Made by a program: the position numbers and the translations under genes. Of a stretch of DNA of 64,000 nucleotides, positions 1 through 10,112 are shown one piece after another. The stretch's first letter is position 1; each line of letters begins with the position of its first letter. The notes under the pieces were generated by a model. That model was not told where the DNA came from. It did no database searches and saw only the letters and a list, made by a program, of their open reading frames with translations. The stretch comes from Glebionis coronaria (taxonomy: Eukaryota; Streptophyta; Magnoliopsida; Asterales; Asteraceae). The stretch lies in assembly GCA_025667525.1 (NCBI GenBank), contig JANFOE010000573.1:124001-188000 (forward strand), in the 5' to 3' direction.

Positions 1-273
1 ACAAGTGATGGTGATGGCATTGGCACAAGTGCTCCCATTGAATCTTCGAGTTCTTCTCACCACTCCACAAACTCATTCGTGGATGGTTTAGATGACATTG
101 CTTCCCTTCCCCACCATTCCTCTAGTGAAGTTCCTAATAATCTCAATTTGGAGGAACTTTACTGTCAAAATCTTCGGACCCGAGGTGATTTGCATGAACA
201 CCGGATTGAGTCAAGAAAGGGAATCAAGTATCTGGGAAAAATGATCAAGGATTTAGGCAAGAAAAGAATGTGA
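1..273 (+). CDS. 3' end of an ORF of element S (partial)
   Basis: The frame is open from base 1 to the stop at 271-273, so this is the tail of a longer protein. About 90 residues are visible: a Ser/His-rich acidic part followed by a basic end (GKMIKDLGKKRM). No domain is recognisable. In a Sirevirus this position would be the end of the extra (envelope-like) ORF or of a pol-linked product. The Met at base 79 is probably internal. Function unknown. Confidence 0.4.
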   Translation, partial: TSDGDGIGTSAPIESSSSSHHSTNSFVDGLDDIASLPHHSSSEVPNNLNLEELYCQNLRTRGDLHEHRIESRKGIKYLGKMIKDLGKKRM

Positions 274-560
274 AGACTTTGAGTTATGTCAAAGTTTGGT
301 TATCTTTTGCAGCTTAAACATTTGCTTATTAACACTTTGGTTTAGTTGTTTATTTACTTATGTTGCATGTTTGGATTATTACTTATTTTGATCCTAAATG
401 TTGCTCTTGCAATAATGTTTGTGTTTTACATAGCTTTGTGCATGCCATATGATAGTTAGCTTATTAAATTATGATATGTAGTTAACTTTGGCTTGTAAAA
501 CCTTTGGGAAAAATCTGGGTTTATCAAAAACTGAAATGGGAAATTTTTGAAAACCTTCTG

Positions 561-632
561 GACGCGGTTCCATATCGACCCGCGGTTCCTTATCGATAAG
601 GTACCGCCGGTCCTAGATAAGGAACCGCCGGC
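561..632. repeat. GC-rich nested palindrome, copy 1
   Basis: Two direct copies of CGCGGTTCC are followed by the palindrome TTATCGATAA and two inverted copies (GGTACCGCCGG, GGAACCGCCGG). The block can fold as a cruciform or RNA stem. It stands out from an AT-rich surrounding. Related blocks lie at 2011-2082 and 3842-3915. Confidence 0.8.
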
Positions 633-873
633 CACTGTGCACGATAGCATCTTTGCTTTACACTGTTTTCTTAATTTTGTGTAAACCTTGCATGATTTTC
701 AGTAATAAACTGCACATTTCCTAAACTAGGGTATCTAAATTCATTATTCACCAAAAATGATTTTAACCCATTACTAGTTTGGATCATCCCCTCAACCATT
801 TAAACCCACCTTGTTTGCATGTTCTTCACACATCAAACATACTTCCCTAAACCTTAAACCACCCTAATCAACC
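633..873. other. Non-coding stretch before the first proline-rich ORF
   Basis: AT-rich sequence with no ORF or repeat that I can support. It is the probable 5' untranslated part of the ORF that follows. Confidence 0.4.
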
Positions 874-1572
874 ATGGTGTGTACCAAAACCTCAAACACT
901 TCCAAGACCTCCACCCCAAGAAAAACACTCAAAATAAGGGTTAAGGTAGCTAAGCCTAACTCTTCACCTTTCCATACACCTAAGAATGAGAATGCTCCTA
1001 TCCTCATTTCCTCATCACCTTCCCCACCTCTTGCACCATGCAAGACCTCCTCCACCCATGGTACTAACCACTCTATTGGTTCTACCTCCTCTTCATTCAA
1101 TTCTAGAATGAATGAGCTTTCCTCACCCTTCACTCCAAGTGCACCCTTGGAAGTGACCACACAACCTCAACCAATCCAAAGCATTACATTTGGGAATGAC
1201 TTTGATGACCTTTTGGTGACTTCACCATTTACCCCTCACAACTCACCCATTTCACCAACCTTGGAGGATTTACCTCCACACTCTCCCATTTTCCCTTTGG
1301 GGAACATGCCTCTACTTTCACCCACATCACCCTTGGAGAACTTGCCTCCTCCACCTCCACCCAACTCAAACATCCCAATTTTGGGTGTCCCTCTTTCCCT
1401 CCTCTTGGGTGATCCTTACTTTGGGTTCCAACAAACTCATGGTCCTAGATGTCCATGTTGTCTCTACAACCACTTCCTCATCCAAAACCTAAGGATGGAA
1501 ATGTATGGACTACATAGGGGTTTGCAAGATTTCTTGCTTACTCTGTTCTCCATGCCTCCTCCTAGGAGATGA
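874..1572 (+). CDS. Proline-rich ORF with a C-terminal CxCC motif (232 aa)
   Basis: An intact ORF of unknown function inside element S. The N-terminus is short and basic (TPRKTLKIRVKVAK, about residues 14-27). The middle is Pro/Ser/Thr-rich with runs such as NLPPPPPPNS. The last 45 residues carry CPCC and a likely helical tail (NHFLIQNLRMEMYGLH). There is no signal peptide or clear membrane segment, which argues against a classical envelope protein. The ATG at 874 fits, with ATG context ACCATGG. A decayed relative with the same layout lies at 2319-2736. It may correspond to the extra ORF of Sireviruses, but this is inference from position only. Confidence 0.5.
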   Translation: MVCTKTSNTSKTSTPRKTLKIRVKVAKPNSSPFHTPKNENAPILISSSPSPPLAPCKTSSTHGTNHSIGSTSSSFNSRMNELSSPFTPSAPLEVTTQPQPIQSITFGNDFDDLLVTSPFTPHNSPISPTLEDLPPHSPIFPLGNMPLLSPTSPLENLPPPPPPNSNIPILGVPLSLLLGDPYFGFQQTHGPRCPCCLYNHFLIQNLRMEMYGLHRGLQDFLLTLFSMPPPRR

Positions 1573-2010
1573 ATGATGGAGTCATTTCATAATAAGAGTT
1601 TTCAACAACAAGCCAAAGAAAACTATTTATCTAGATTTTATGATAAGCTAGCTATGTATTAGTTAGTTTTATTTATCATTGTACTTGTTTCACTAATGAA
1701 TGTTTTATGTTGTTGAGTTATGGATTTAGCTTTGTGTGATTCTATCTTTTTGTGCACACTAATCAACTTTAATTTGAAATTAAAATTGAACCTAAATCTA
1801 TCACAACCCCTAAACTTGACTAAAATTGGTTCAAAATGATATCTAAATTATTTTGTCACCCTTTGTCAAGACATTCTTTGTGAATGTGTTGCTTTATGCA
1901 ACCCTAGCATATTTTGGTTCTAATTGAGGTAAAAATCCAAGATTTGCAATTTTTTGAAAAAGTCTTAGTTTTTCCCAAAACCCAGGAAAAACATTTTTTA
2001 AAGTCCACTG
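1573..2010. other. Non-coding spacer between the two proline-rich ORFs
   Basis: AT-rich, without a supportable ORF. It resembles a 3' untranslated region; its last 60 bases resemble the sequence before palindrome copy 1, as if a block had been duplicated. Confidence 0.4.
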
Positions 2011-2082
2011 GACGCGGTTCCTTAAGGACCCGCGGTTCCTTAGCGATATGGAACCGCCGGACCATATAAGGTACCGCGGCCA
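2011..2082. repeat. GC-rich nested palindrome, copy 2
   Basis: Starts with the same GACGCGGTTCC as copy 1. It has direct copies of CGCGGTTCC followed by inverted copies (GGAACCGCCGG, GGTACCGCGG). The central TTATCGATAA has drifted. It again sits a few hundred bases before a proline-rich ORF. Confidence 0.8.
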
Positions 2083-2318
2083 GAATGTGACTTTTGATGA
2101 ATTTTTTTGGTCAAAACCTTTAAACCCTATTCCTAGTCAAGATTCCTTGTTTACTCAAATTGACTAAACATTCCTTGACAATACACATTTTGTATTCAAA
2201 TTCTTACCTTGATTACATTTTACTTATACCCCAACCTTGAGATTTCATTCTCACACCTTCCCAACCTTGAGAATTCATTCTCACATTACCTTGAGATATC
2301 ATTCTCACACTCTCACAA

Positions 2319-2736
2319 TGCCTAACTCCTACATTCCTAACCTTGACATTTCTTTGTCACAACCCCACTCACCCCGGTATGGGTTAAGAAGAATGAACCA
2401 TCTTCGTCCAAACCACCCAAAAACCCTACCTTCTCTCCAATCAAGTATTGGAATGAGACTTACACCATAAACCCCATCACCGGAGCAAAAGAACATGTTC
2501 CACCACCACCACAATCCTTCAACACCCCCCAACTCAATGACCTTTCCACCTTCCCAAACCTCACAAGGCATTGTAAAAACATTCCCAAACCCTTTACCCC
2601 ACCACCACCAAACCCTAAGTTTGATGCCATACCCACATCAAACGATTTTGTGTTGCATCATGGATCCTCGTGTGATTGTTGCCGATTTCAACAAATTGAA
2701 CTTGCTCATGTGTATGAGAAGTTAAATTTTCTTTAA
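2319..2736 (+). pseudogene. Decayed second proline-rich CxCC ORF
   Basis: Coding character continues across two frames. From ATG 2319 one frame runs to a stop near 2468. A second frame is open from about 2347 to the stop at 2734-2736, with PPPP clusters, then CDCC and a helical tail (FQQIELAHVYEKLNFL). Layout (Pro-rich, CxCC, short helix, stop) matches the ORF at 874-1572. A frame change somewhere around 2347-2470 is needed to join the halves, so it is called broken. Confidence 0.45.
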
Positions 2737-3278
2737 TTCCCCCTCACTCGACCTCCTATTCAAGTTTTCGTTCTGGTGGACAAAACTTCGAATGATGCGT
2801 CGTCGTCTTTTTAGTTTTATTTTATTTTTAGCAATCTTGGAAAATATCACTATTAGACTAGCTTATGCTTAGTGGTTTATTTTCCATATTTATTGCTTTT
2901 AGATACTCATACTATGTGTATGACTATCCTCTTTGTTGTTTTTTTTGTAACTTTTGTGTTATTTGTGTGCTATCTAATTAGTTCTATTTTTGAGTTGATC
3001 TTGGTTAAAATTTTTACAATTGCTTATGGGTGATTCCATCAATTCTAAAGCTTTAACCCATTGACAAGCTTATCATCTTCATTTTATTGAAGTTTGATTT
3101 TGTCAATTACCTCTTTGGAAATACTTAGCAAAATACTTGCTTCTAATTTGAGACTTCTTCTCTTTCTCCCTCTCAAGTTACTTAGTAGGTAGTGATCATA
3201 TATACATTGGTGTTTCTTTCCTTTCTACTAACCTTTGTGTAGCATGTCACCTTAGCTCACAAACTTGGTGCCCCGAGC
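2737..3278. other. 3' untranslated region of element S
   Basis: AT-rich, T-rich on the plus strand, with no ORF. It leads into the purine-tract cluster before the LTR. Confidence 0.4.
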
Positions 3279-3459
3279 AAGGGGGAGCAACCACCAAGGG
3301 GGAGCTACTAGCAAAGTTCGATGCACTTCAAAGACTTATGCTAACCTTTTTGCTATGACAAAGGGGGAGAAATGATAGTGATAAACTAGTTAATAATTCC
3401 ATAGCTTGTGTTTATATGTAAATGAGTTTATCGTTTGTCGTAATAAAAAAGGGGGAGAT
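3279..3459 (+). promoter_or_regulatory. Polypurine tract cluster of element S
   Basis: Four copies of AAGGGGGAG-type tracts lie at about 3279-3287, 3296-3304, 3361-3369 and 3445-3459. The last one (AAAAAAGGGGGAGAT) abuts the LTR and is the expected plus-strand primer site. Extra upstream copies are a Sirevirus habit. Confidence 0.75.
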
Positions 3460-3841
3460 TGTTAATGCAAGTAATGCCTAAAAACATTATTAGTGTTAAC
3501 TAATCTTTCTTAGTTTTGATCACAACAAACCATACAACACATTTAGTGTAGAAACACAAAATGAATTATTTAACTAACACTATCATCAAGGTAATAATCA
3601 TATAACTAACCTTTCTTAATCATACTTAGTGATCATCAAAATGATTATCCTTAAAACTCACTTTTGCTAATAAGACAAAAGTATTTTTAATAAACATTCT
3701 TTTTTAGAAAATGTTTTATTAAAATGAAAAATGAAAATTTGAAAATGGCATATTCCAAATGCTGTTAGAATATCCTTTGAAGGGTTTAAATACCTCAGAT
3801 ATTCCCACCCCACTAAAAGACAAAAAACAGAGCGGAGTCTA

Positions 3842-3915
3842 GTGGCGGTACCTTAAGTACCTAGGCGGTACCTTATCGATAAGGTACCGCGGGGTGAGAT
3901 AAGGTACCGCGCACA
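3842..3915. repeat. GC-rich nested palindrome, copy 3 (inside the LTR)
   Basis: GGCGGTACC units followed by CTTATCGATAAG and inverted GGTACCGC units. It lies about 35 bp upstream of the TATA-like sequence, so it may belong to the LTR promoter. Confidence 0.75.
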
Positions 3916-3947
3916 GAAGACCGTTATAGATCCGTTATACTTTGTCT

Positions 3948-3960
3948 CCTTTATATAGTG
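3948..3960 (+). promoter_or_regulatory. TATA-like box in LTR of element S
   Basis: CCTTTATATAGTG resembles a plant TATA box and is followed by a typical leader. The start site is not determined. Confidence 0.4.
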
Positions 3961-4198
3961 GGTCAAATCTCATTTTCCAGCAAGCCTCTTGGACGATTTT
4001 CTCAGCCCCTTTTCTACTTTCTATAGCATAATCATTAGTAAATGATCACTTAATTTGTTAAGGATGTTTACATATGATTATCCTCTTGATCCCCTCCTTT
4101 ACCATGTCCAATGAGAAGATCACTCACTCACTAATTTAGTGATAAAGATGAATTTATGAGCTAGTCATATTCATCATTATACCTTTGTGTTTTAGGTC

Positions 4199-4343
4199 AA
4201 TCCAATGTATTTATGAATACTTGGACTAGTTGTGTTTATCCAAGTTATTTGTGGATACTTGGATTTGTTGTGTACATCCATTGCATATGTGTTTGCTTGG
4301 ATTTGTGTTGTGTAAATCCAAGCTACATGTGTGTACTTGGATA
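4199..4343. repeat. Degenerate ~45-50 bp tandem repeat in the LTR
   Basis: Four imperfect units built on the motif ATCCAAG...TACTTGGA followed by a GTTGTGT spacer. Each unit can pair with the next (ATCCAAG with CTTGGAT). Confidence 0.6.
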
Positions 4344-4490
4344 AGTCTAGTTGAGTTGTAATAGATTTGATTAGGAGTTCTCACTAAACTATAAAGTGAT
4401 GTGGCTGTGTCTTGTGAGTTCTCACTAAACTTTAAAGTGACTAGTAGTTGTGTTGTGTGAAGTTCTCACTTAGCTTCAAAGTGAAGAGTC

Positions 4491-4718
4491 GTGAAGATTG
4501 GTTCTAGCTTTCGATTAGAACTCGACATCTAGCCTTGTGTCGTAAAATGGTGAAGTAGGCAACGCCGTGAAGATTGGTTCTACCTTTCGATTAGAACTCG
4601 ACATCTAGCCTTGTGTCGTTAAATTGTGAAGTAGGCAACGTCGTGTAGATTGGTCCTAGCTAAAGATTAGGTCTCAACATTTAGCTTAGTGTCGGAAAAT
4701 AATGTAAGCAACGTTGTA
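4491..4718. repeat. 76-bp tandem repeat, three copies
   Basis: Units start at 4491, 4567 and 4643 (GTGAAGATTGGTTCTA...). The first two are nearly identical and the third is diverged. They lie within the LTR, downstream of the TATA-like box. Confidence 0.8.
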
Positions 4719-5054
4719 AGGTTTTCTCCGCCGAGAAGCGAGCTTGTGGATATAGTGGAAATCTCGAGTAGGTGTACTCGAGGAGTAGAGTAGAAACGAG
4801 GATAGAGCCTCGTTGTCGAACCACTATAAATCTTGGTGTCTTCCCACTAGGTTGTCTCCTTCCTTACTCTTTACTTATTTCATTATCATTATACTTGCTT
4901 ATTATTGCTAGTGCATTTCAATTGAACCTAATCATTATGCAACTTAGCTTTAAGTAAAAGATAGTTTTAATACAAACCAAATTGAAAGTAATTTTAATTT
5001 GGTCACCAATCGAAGAGAAACTATTCAACCCCCCCCCCCCTTCTAGTTTCTACA

Positions 5055-5570
5055 TAATATCTCAAAGATGTGAGACTAATGGATACATAGCCAATTAAAT
5101 AAAAGTTTTAGGTTTTCAAGTCATCTATAACATCGTGCATCTTCTTGGACTTTTTCAAGCTTAGAATTTGTGTTTTAAAGTTCCCTTGATAAATGACTTT
5201 CTAGGATCAATTATAGGAACTTGCGAAAGTTCTTGTTCCTAAACCCGTAAGAGTTAAGACTTTCGCGTTTTAAAGTTCCCTATATAAAAGTCTAGCAAAA
5301 CTTGATATAAACATGTTAAGGAATGAGCTAAGATAAAAATCGATCGAGTCAAAAACTATTCTTATTTTCACCAACGGAAAGCCTACATTTGTGTCAAAAA
5401 CACTTATTTTTCTTTATTTTAAAACACAAAATTGCACTAAAAATTTAAAATTTTTATGAAAAATGAGAAAAACGATTACGTTTGGACTCGAAAAAAGCAA
5501 TTGCAAGCGATTATATCGATTGACTCCTCCATGCTAAAACCAAACATTGTCCTTAATGTTTCCTATCTCA
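5055..5570 (-). mobile_element. Fragment of Tat/Athila-type 3' spacer
   Basis: Clearly related to E5 spacer at about 53560-54100: shared stretches include CAAGTCATCTATA, CTAGGATCAATTATAGGAAC and ACATTGTCCTTAATGTTT. No coding part is left. By comparison with E5 the parent element read on the minus strand. Element S probably inserted here. Confidence 0.7.
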
Positions 5571-6840
<1,270 letters not shown>

Positions 6841-7012
6841 GCTTGGAATCATGGCTCAGCATTACACCCATGTAAATGCCCACTTTGTCGCCATCGGATT
6901 ACTTTGTAGGTTCCCAGTGAGGCTTCCTCTCACCAAGCTCACGGTTGAGAAAATGAGAAGATTTAGAGATAAAAAGACAGTATCGTATAACTGTCTCTTT
7001 GGATCGCAGTAA
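6841..7012 (+). pseudogene. RNF170-type RING finger fragment
   Basis: In the frame starting at 6841 the peptide AWNHGSALHPCKCPLCRHRI is followed by TL. It matches the second half of the RING domain of RNF170-like ER ubiquitin ligases, where WxHGSxLxxCKCPLCRxxITLL is typical. Just downstream, in shifted frames with stops, VPSEAS and YNCLFG resemble the residues that follow the RING in that family. The first half of the RING (Cys and His ligands 1-4) is absent. Only a broken piece is present. Identified from memory of the family, not by search. Confidence 0.55.
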
Positions 7013-7464
7013 ATCTATGTTGCTCATGTATTTATCTGAATCATATTTTTTTGAAGACGCATGAACATGTATGGAACTGATGTTAAAGGGGTATTTGGAT
7101 TAGCTTATTTTACGCGTTATCAGACGGTCTCCAGCAAGGCTAACTTCTCTCAGGAGTATAGCATCCAATTACTTGCAAGAACATAATATTATCATGGTCA
7201 GTGGTTATGAAACAGAACTTTACACATTCTTTTCATCAACGGGGGGCGCATTAAATATATGTCAAATAACCGAACACTACATATTAATTTTTTAAGGAAT
7301 AAGCTTGATATTTTTTGTAAATATTTCAGGATGGGAATATGGATGACTTTCCAAATGAGGTCATGGGTGAATGACGAAGATCCTTGACAAGGTAACCAAG
7401 GATTTTTCGCAGCTGGGAATATGGATTGTATATTTTCTCTTTACTATACAATCAAGGTTTTGGA

Positions 7465-7599
7465 TGCTCCACAAAGTACCAAGAAGAAGAAGATGACGGT
7501 GATAAAACTTAAGATGCTTCTAGAATAGGTATCAGTGAGGATGCTGGTGTTAAAGATTTTAGTGAACAGATTGAAGATGAAGATCAGCTACTTGGAGGT
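7465..7599 (+). pseudogene. Midasin (MDN1)-like acidic fragment
   Basis: The peptide DAGVKDFSEQIEDEDQLLG (7540 onward) resembles the motif DVSDQIxDEDQLLG in the acidic region of Midasin, the AAA ribosome-assembly factor. It is preceded by an EEEDDGD run and an in-frame stop. This is one exon-sized piece; no AAA or MIDAS domain is present. The match is short and in low-complexity sequence. Confidence 0.4.
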
Positions 7600-8087
7600 T
7601 TTTATTTGACCAAGTTCTTCCTTCTATAAGTTATTGTATATTCTACAGGTATATTGAGTTCTATGATGCAATGTCTGATCATCTAGTTATTGGACAACCT
7701 GTAACGGTTAAACCTTTATAGGCTGAGAAGAATCTTGAGCAATCGACTGCTTCTAATGGAGAAACAGGTAGTGTTGCTGGACCCTATGATGCAGTTGATC
7801 AGAATCTATATATGTGAAATATGCTCTTCAACATGATTAAACATCAGTCTGCAACATAAATAGGTGAATTATCTATCAAAATCTTTTGTTAAAAGCTTGA
7901 AGATTAGTTTAAAAGCTGCACAAGTTATACTAAAAAGTGAGTTGGTATTTTTTTTTTATTTTTTATTTTTTGAAGCCTTTGGATCGGAGGAGTTAGTGAA
8001 GTTGACAACGGATCTGGAAACCGGTCATTGTAAAGGCTTTTTAAAGGGGTTTGTGCGTTATTTCGGCAAGTCTGCAATTGTTCTATA
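7600..8087. other. Unidentified mosaic sequence
   Basis: Short reading stretches such as NLEQSTASNGETG (about 7735) look like degraded exons, but I cannot name a source gene. Confidence 0.3.
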
Positions 8088-8319
8088 CTCCCTCCGTCCC
8101 AAAATTATAGTCCAAGTTTCCTTCTCGGGTTGTCCCAAATTACTTGTCCACTTTTAAAACTTCTAAAAATAGGTAGGAACTTTAAGAAGGTTTTAAAATA
8201 ATTGGTTAAGGGTAAAACTGTCTTTCTGCAAAAAGTAAGAGAGAGAAAGCTGAAAAAGTGGTACTTTTCTTAAACTGTGTATTTTTTGTCGGGGGAGAAT
8301 AATTTTGGGACGGAGGGAG
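8088..8319. mobile_element. Stowaway-type MITE
   Basis: Terminal inverted repeats CTCCCTCCGTCCC and GGGACGGAGGGAG bound a 232-bp AT-rich body with no ORF. TA duplications flank it at 8086-8087 and 8320-8321. This is the signature of Stowaway (Tc1/mariner-derived) miniature elements. It interrupts the gene-fragment mosaic and is therefore younger than that. Confidence 0.95.
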
Positions 8320-8717
8320 TATGTTATATCCAGAAGTCTCATGTTTACATCCACAAGTCTACAAGTCAGATATATAGTTGCTTCCTATTTTATTTTGTTT
8401 GTCTACAACTGGTGTGCGTTAATTTGAAATTTGAGTGGTACAAGTCCATAGGGGGACTTTTATTCTTTTGCTGAAAAAAGATCTAACTCAAGGGGTGAGG
8501 TACACATCGGTTTTGTTTGTATTGTCTCTGAACCTATCGCTGATCCGGTCCCTGAACTTCAAGCTAACATAAACTATTTTTCTTTATCAGTATGGACCTT
8601 CAGCTATTACAGTTAGTTGTTACACCTGCCTGTGCTATTTTTGGATTTTTGGTTTGGATGCGTTTCGTTCTCAATGCCAGTGTTATAAACCGTGACAACA
8701 TTTCATAGTTGTTTCAG

Positions 8718-8918
8718 TCTTTAGCATTAGCTATTAACGATGCCATTAAGCATTTACCCTTCGGTGACGTGTGTCTCAGAGAAACTGATGCATTATACAA
8801 CATTATAGTTGCTGATCCAAGTAACTCCAAGTTTGCAGCCATGCTGGACTTGAGTGGACCTGATACGCATAAAAATTTGCAGCATTTGTATCTCTATGTG
8901 CCACGACACAATAATTGA
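8718..8918 (+). pseudogene. Exon-like ORF of unknown origin
   Basis: An acceptor-like TTGTTTCAG precedes an open frame with ordinary protein composition (LPFGDVCLRETDALYNIIVA, then DPSNSKFAAMLDL). It reads like one exon of a host gene, but I do not recognise the family. It sits between the MITE and the ABC1K fragment, on the same strand. Confidence 0.35.
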
Positions 8919-9033
8919 TTCAGATTATCATAGGGTCATACCATCTGTTACAACTTCGCATTGGTCCATGGTGAGATTTATTGTTTTAGAGTCTTATAGT
9001 CCTATATGAACAGTTATTTATTTTTTCTTTCTA

Positions 9034-9345
9034 GAAGAATTTCTATCTATAAGGTCGCACTACTGGGTCTAGAGACACGTAGTTATGTTGGGCAAAAGGT
9101 GCTTGACCTTACACTAATGAAATTATTTGTCTTTAGATTCATGCAGGCATGTGTTTCAAGTTCTATTCATTTCCATTACATTGTTGAATTATTTTTGTTT
9201 CTCATATTTTTCTTCAACTTTATATAATGCAGAATGATCCTTACTGAGGCAATTTCATGTATAACGAGTCGACACGAACAATAAATCTCATCGATTTTGG
9301 TACACCTCAAAGTTACCCTAAGCGTTTTGTTGATTATTACTTGAG
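9034..9345 (+). pseudogene. ABC1K/COQ8-like kinase fragment with one intron
   Basis: The first exon piece (9034-9146) includes [20 protein letters not shown] and ends [11 protein letters not shown], matching the part of ABC1/ADCK (UbiB) atypical kinases before the metal-binding loop. The next piece (9233 on) reads NDPY-stop-GNFMYN, then [16 protein letters not shown], which is the family's TDPNxxNFLYN and IxLIDFG region. Between them, 9147-9232 looks like a retained intron with a GC start and AG end. An in-frame TGA replaces Trp or a similar residue in the NFLYN motif. Such kinases support coenzyme Q synthesis in mitochondria, or act in plastids. Only the kinase C-lobe core is present, so this is a captured or decayed fragment. 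Confidence 0.7.
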
Positions 9346-9590
9346 GATCGTGACTTTAAGGATGAGATTTTAAAACTCTTAACTAAGGATATCGAAAACA
9401 AATGTAAATCAACTAAAGGTAACTATGTTTTTCTTTTGTGTTTTACATTCTCTTTGTAAACAACGGGTGTTCTTTTTAGTCACTGATCAGTTCTACTTTT
9501 ACTTTTTTTAGGTTACTCAGGAACTGAGATGGAGAATTTAGTTAAAGATGCTTCCAGGGCTTCTATTACTAATATGCATGGTCCATCCTA
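9346..9590 (+). pseudogene. FIGL1/katanin-like AAA ATPase fragment with one intron
   Basis: An exon ending CKSTK at 9418 is followed by a GT-AG intron (9419-9511, 93 bp) and an exon reading GYSGTEMENLVKDASRAS. The GYSGxDMxNLVKDAS motif is the helical AAA lid of plant FIGL1-type microtubule-severing ATPases. Walker A and B regions are absent. It follows the ABC1K fragment without a spacer, so two unrelated genes are fused here. Confidence 0.6.
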
Positions 9591-10112
9591 TTGATCATGA
9601 TGACACATAACCTAAATACCTTGAAACTATGATTGAAGAAGTGCCAAATGTAACTGATACTTCTATAGATAAAGAAGTCGATAAGGAAAAACTTAAGCTC
9701 ATATTAAGGTATTACTCTGTAATTTTAATTTGAAATGATTTGATATAGTTATGCAAAATATTTTTTGCTCTAATATTTTTTATGGACGCATGATGCTTAA
9801 GGATTTTCTTGAAAGTAGTTAACAGGCTGCTGATGCAGCCTTAAGCTTATTGTCATTGGACCCCTGATGCAGCACTACAAAGAGGTGGCTGATTTACTTT
9901 ATTTATTTTTTTTTGTTTACAGAAATAAAACAGGTTGACTTTGCTCTGGCTAAGAGGCTATTTGTATAGTTTCTTCCCTGTAAATATAAAAGTATAATGT
10001 TATCTCATAATCTCAATATCTATATGCTGAACTTTAAATACCTAAACCGTCGTATTTAATACTTTCCCTATTTACCCTTCTTTTCTTAAAGGTGTGGTAA
10101 AACACGACAATC
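9591..10112. other. Right end of the gene-fragment mosaic
   Basis: Peptide-like stretches (EEVPNVTDTSIDKEVDKEKL near 9630) cannot be assigned. No hairpin plus CTRR terminus typical of Helitrons is seen before the E0 LTR sequence begins at about 10113. Confidence 0.3.

Larger units (their letters stand above)
1..5054 (+). mobile_element. Element S: 3' part of a Sirevirus-like Ty1/copia retrotransposon
   Basis: The window opens inside this element; its gag, pol and 5' LTR are not visible. Seen: a 3' LTR (3460-5054, TG...CA), a perfect purine tract directly before it, three more purine-tract copies just upstream, GC-rich nested palindromes, and proline-rich ORFs after the expected pol position. 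Multiplied purine tracts and palindromic repeats near the 3' LTR, and an extra ORF after pol, are described for Sireviruses. The lineage call is inference because no reverse transcriptase is present to classify it. The right edge abuts Tat/Athila-like spacer, so S probably inserted into that older repeat. Confidence 0.6.
3460..5054 (+). mobile_element. 3' LTR of element S
   Basis: Begins TGTTAATGCAAG directly after the purine tract and ends TTTCTACA, 1,595 bp. It contains palindrome copy 3, a TATA-like box, two tandem-repeat arrays and a C12 run at 5029-5040 close to the end. The ORF at 4772-4957 within it has no support as a gene. The partner LTR is outside the window, so the target duplication cannot be checked. 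Confidence 0.75.

Noticed and set aside
864..1160. Minus-strand ORF of 98 residues
   Set aside because: It is a shadow of the proline-rich plus-strand ORF at 874-1572.
874..1572. Calling the proline-rich ORF an envelope gene
   Set aside because: No signal peptide, membrane segment or cleavage site is visible; only its position suggests it.
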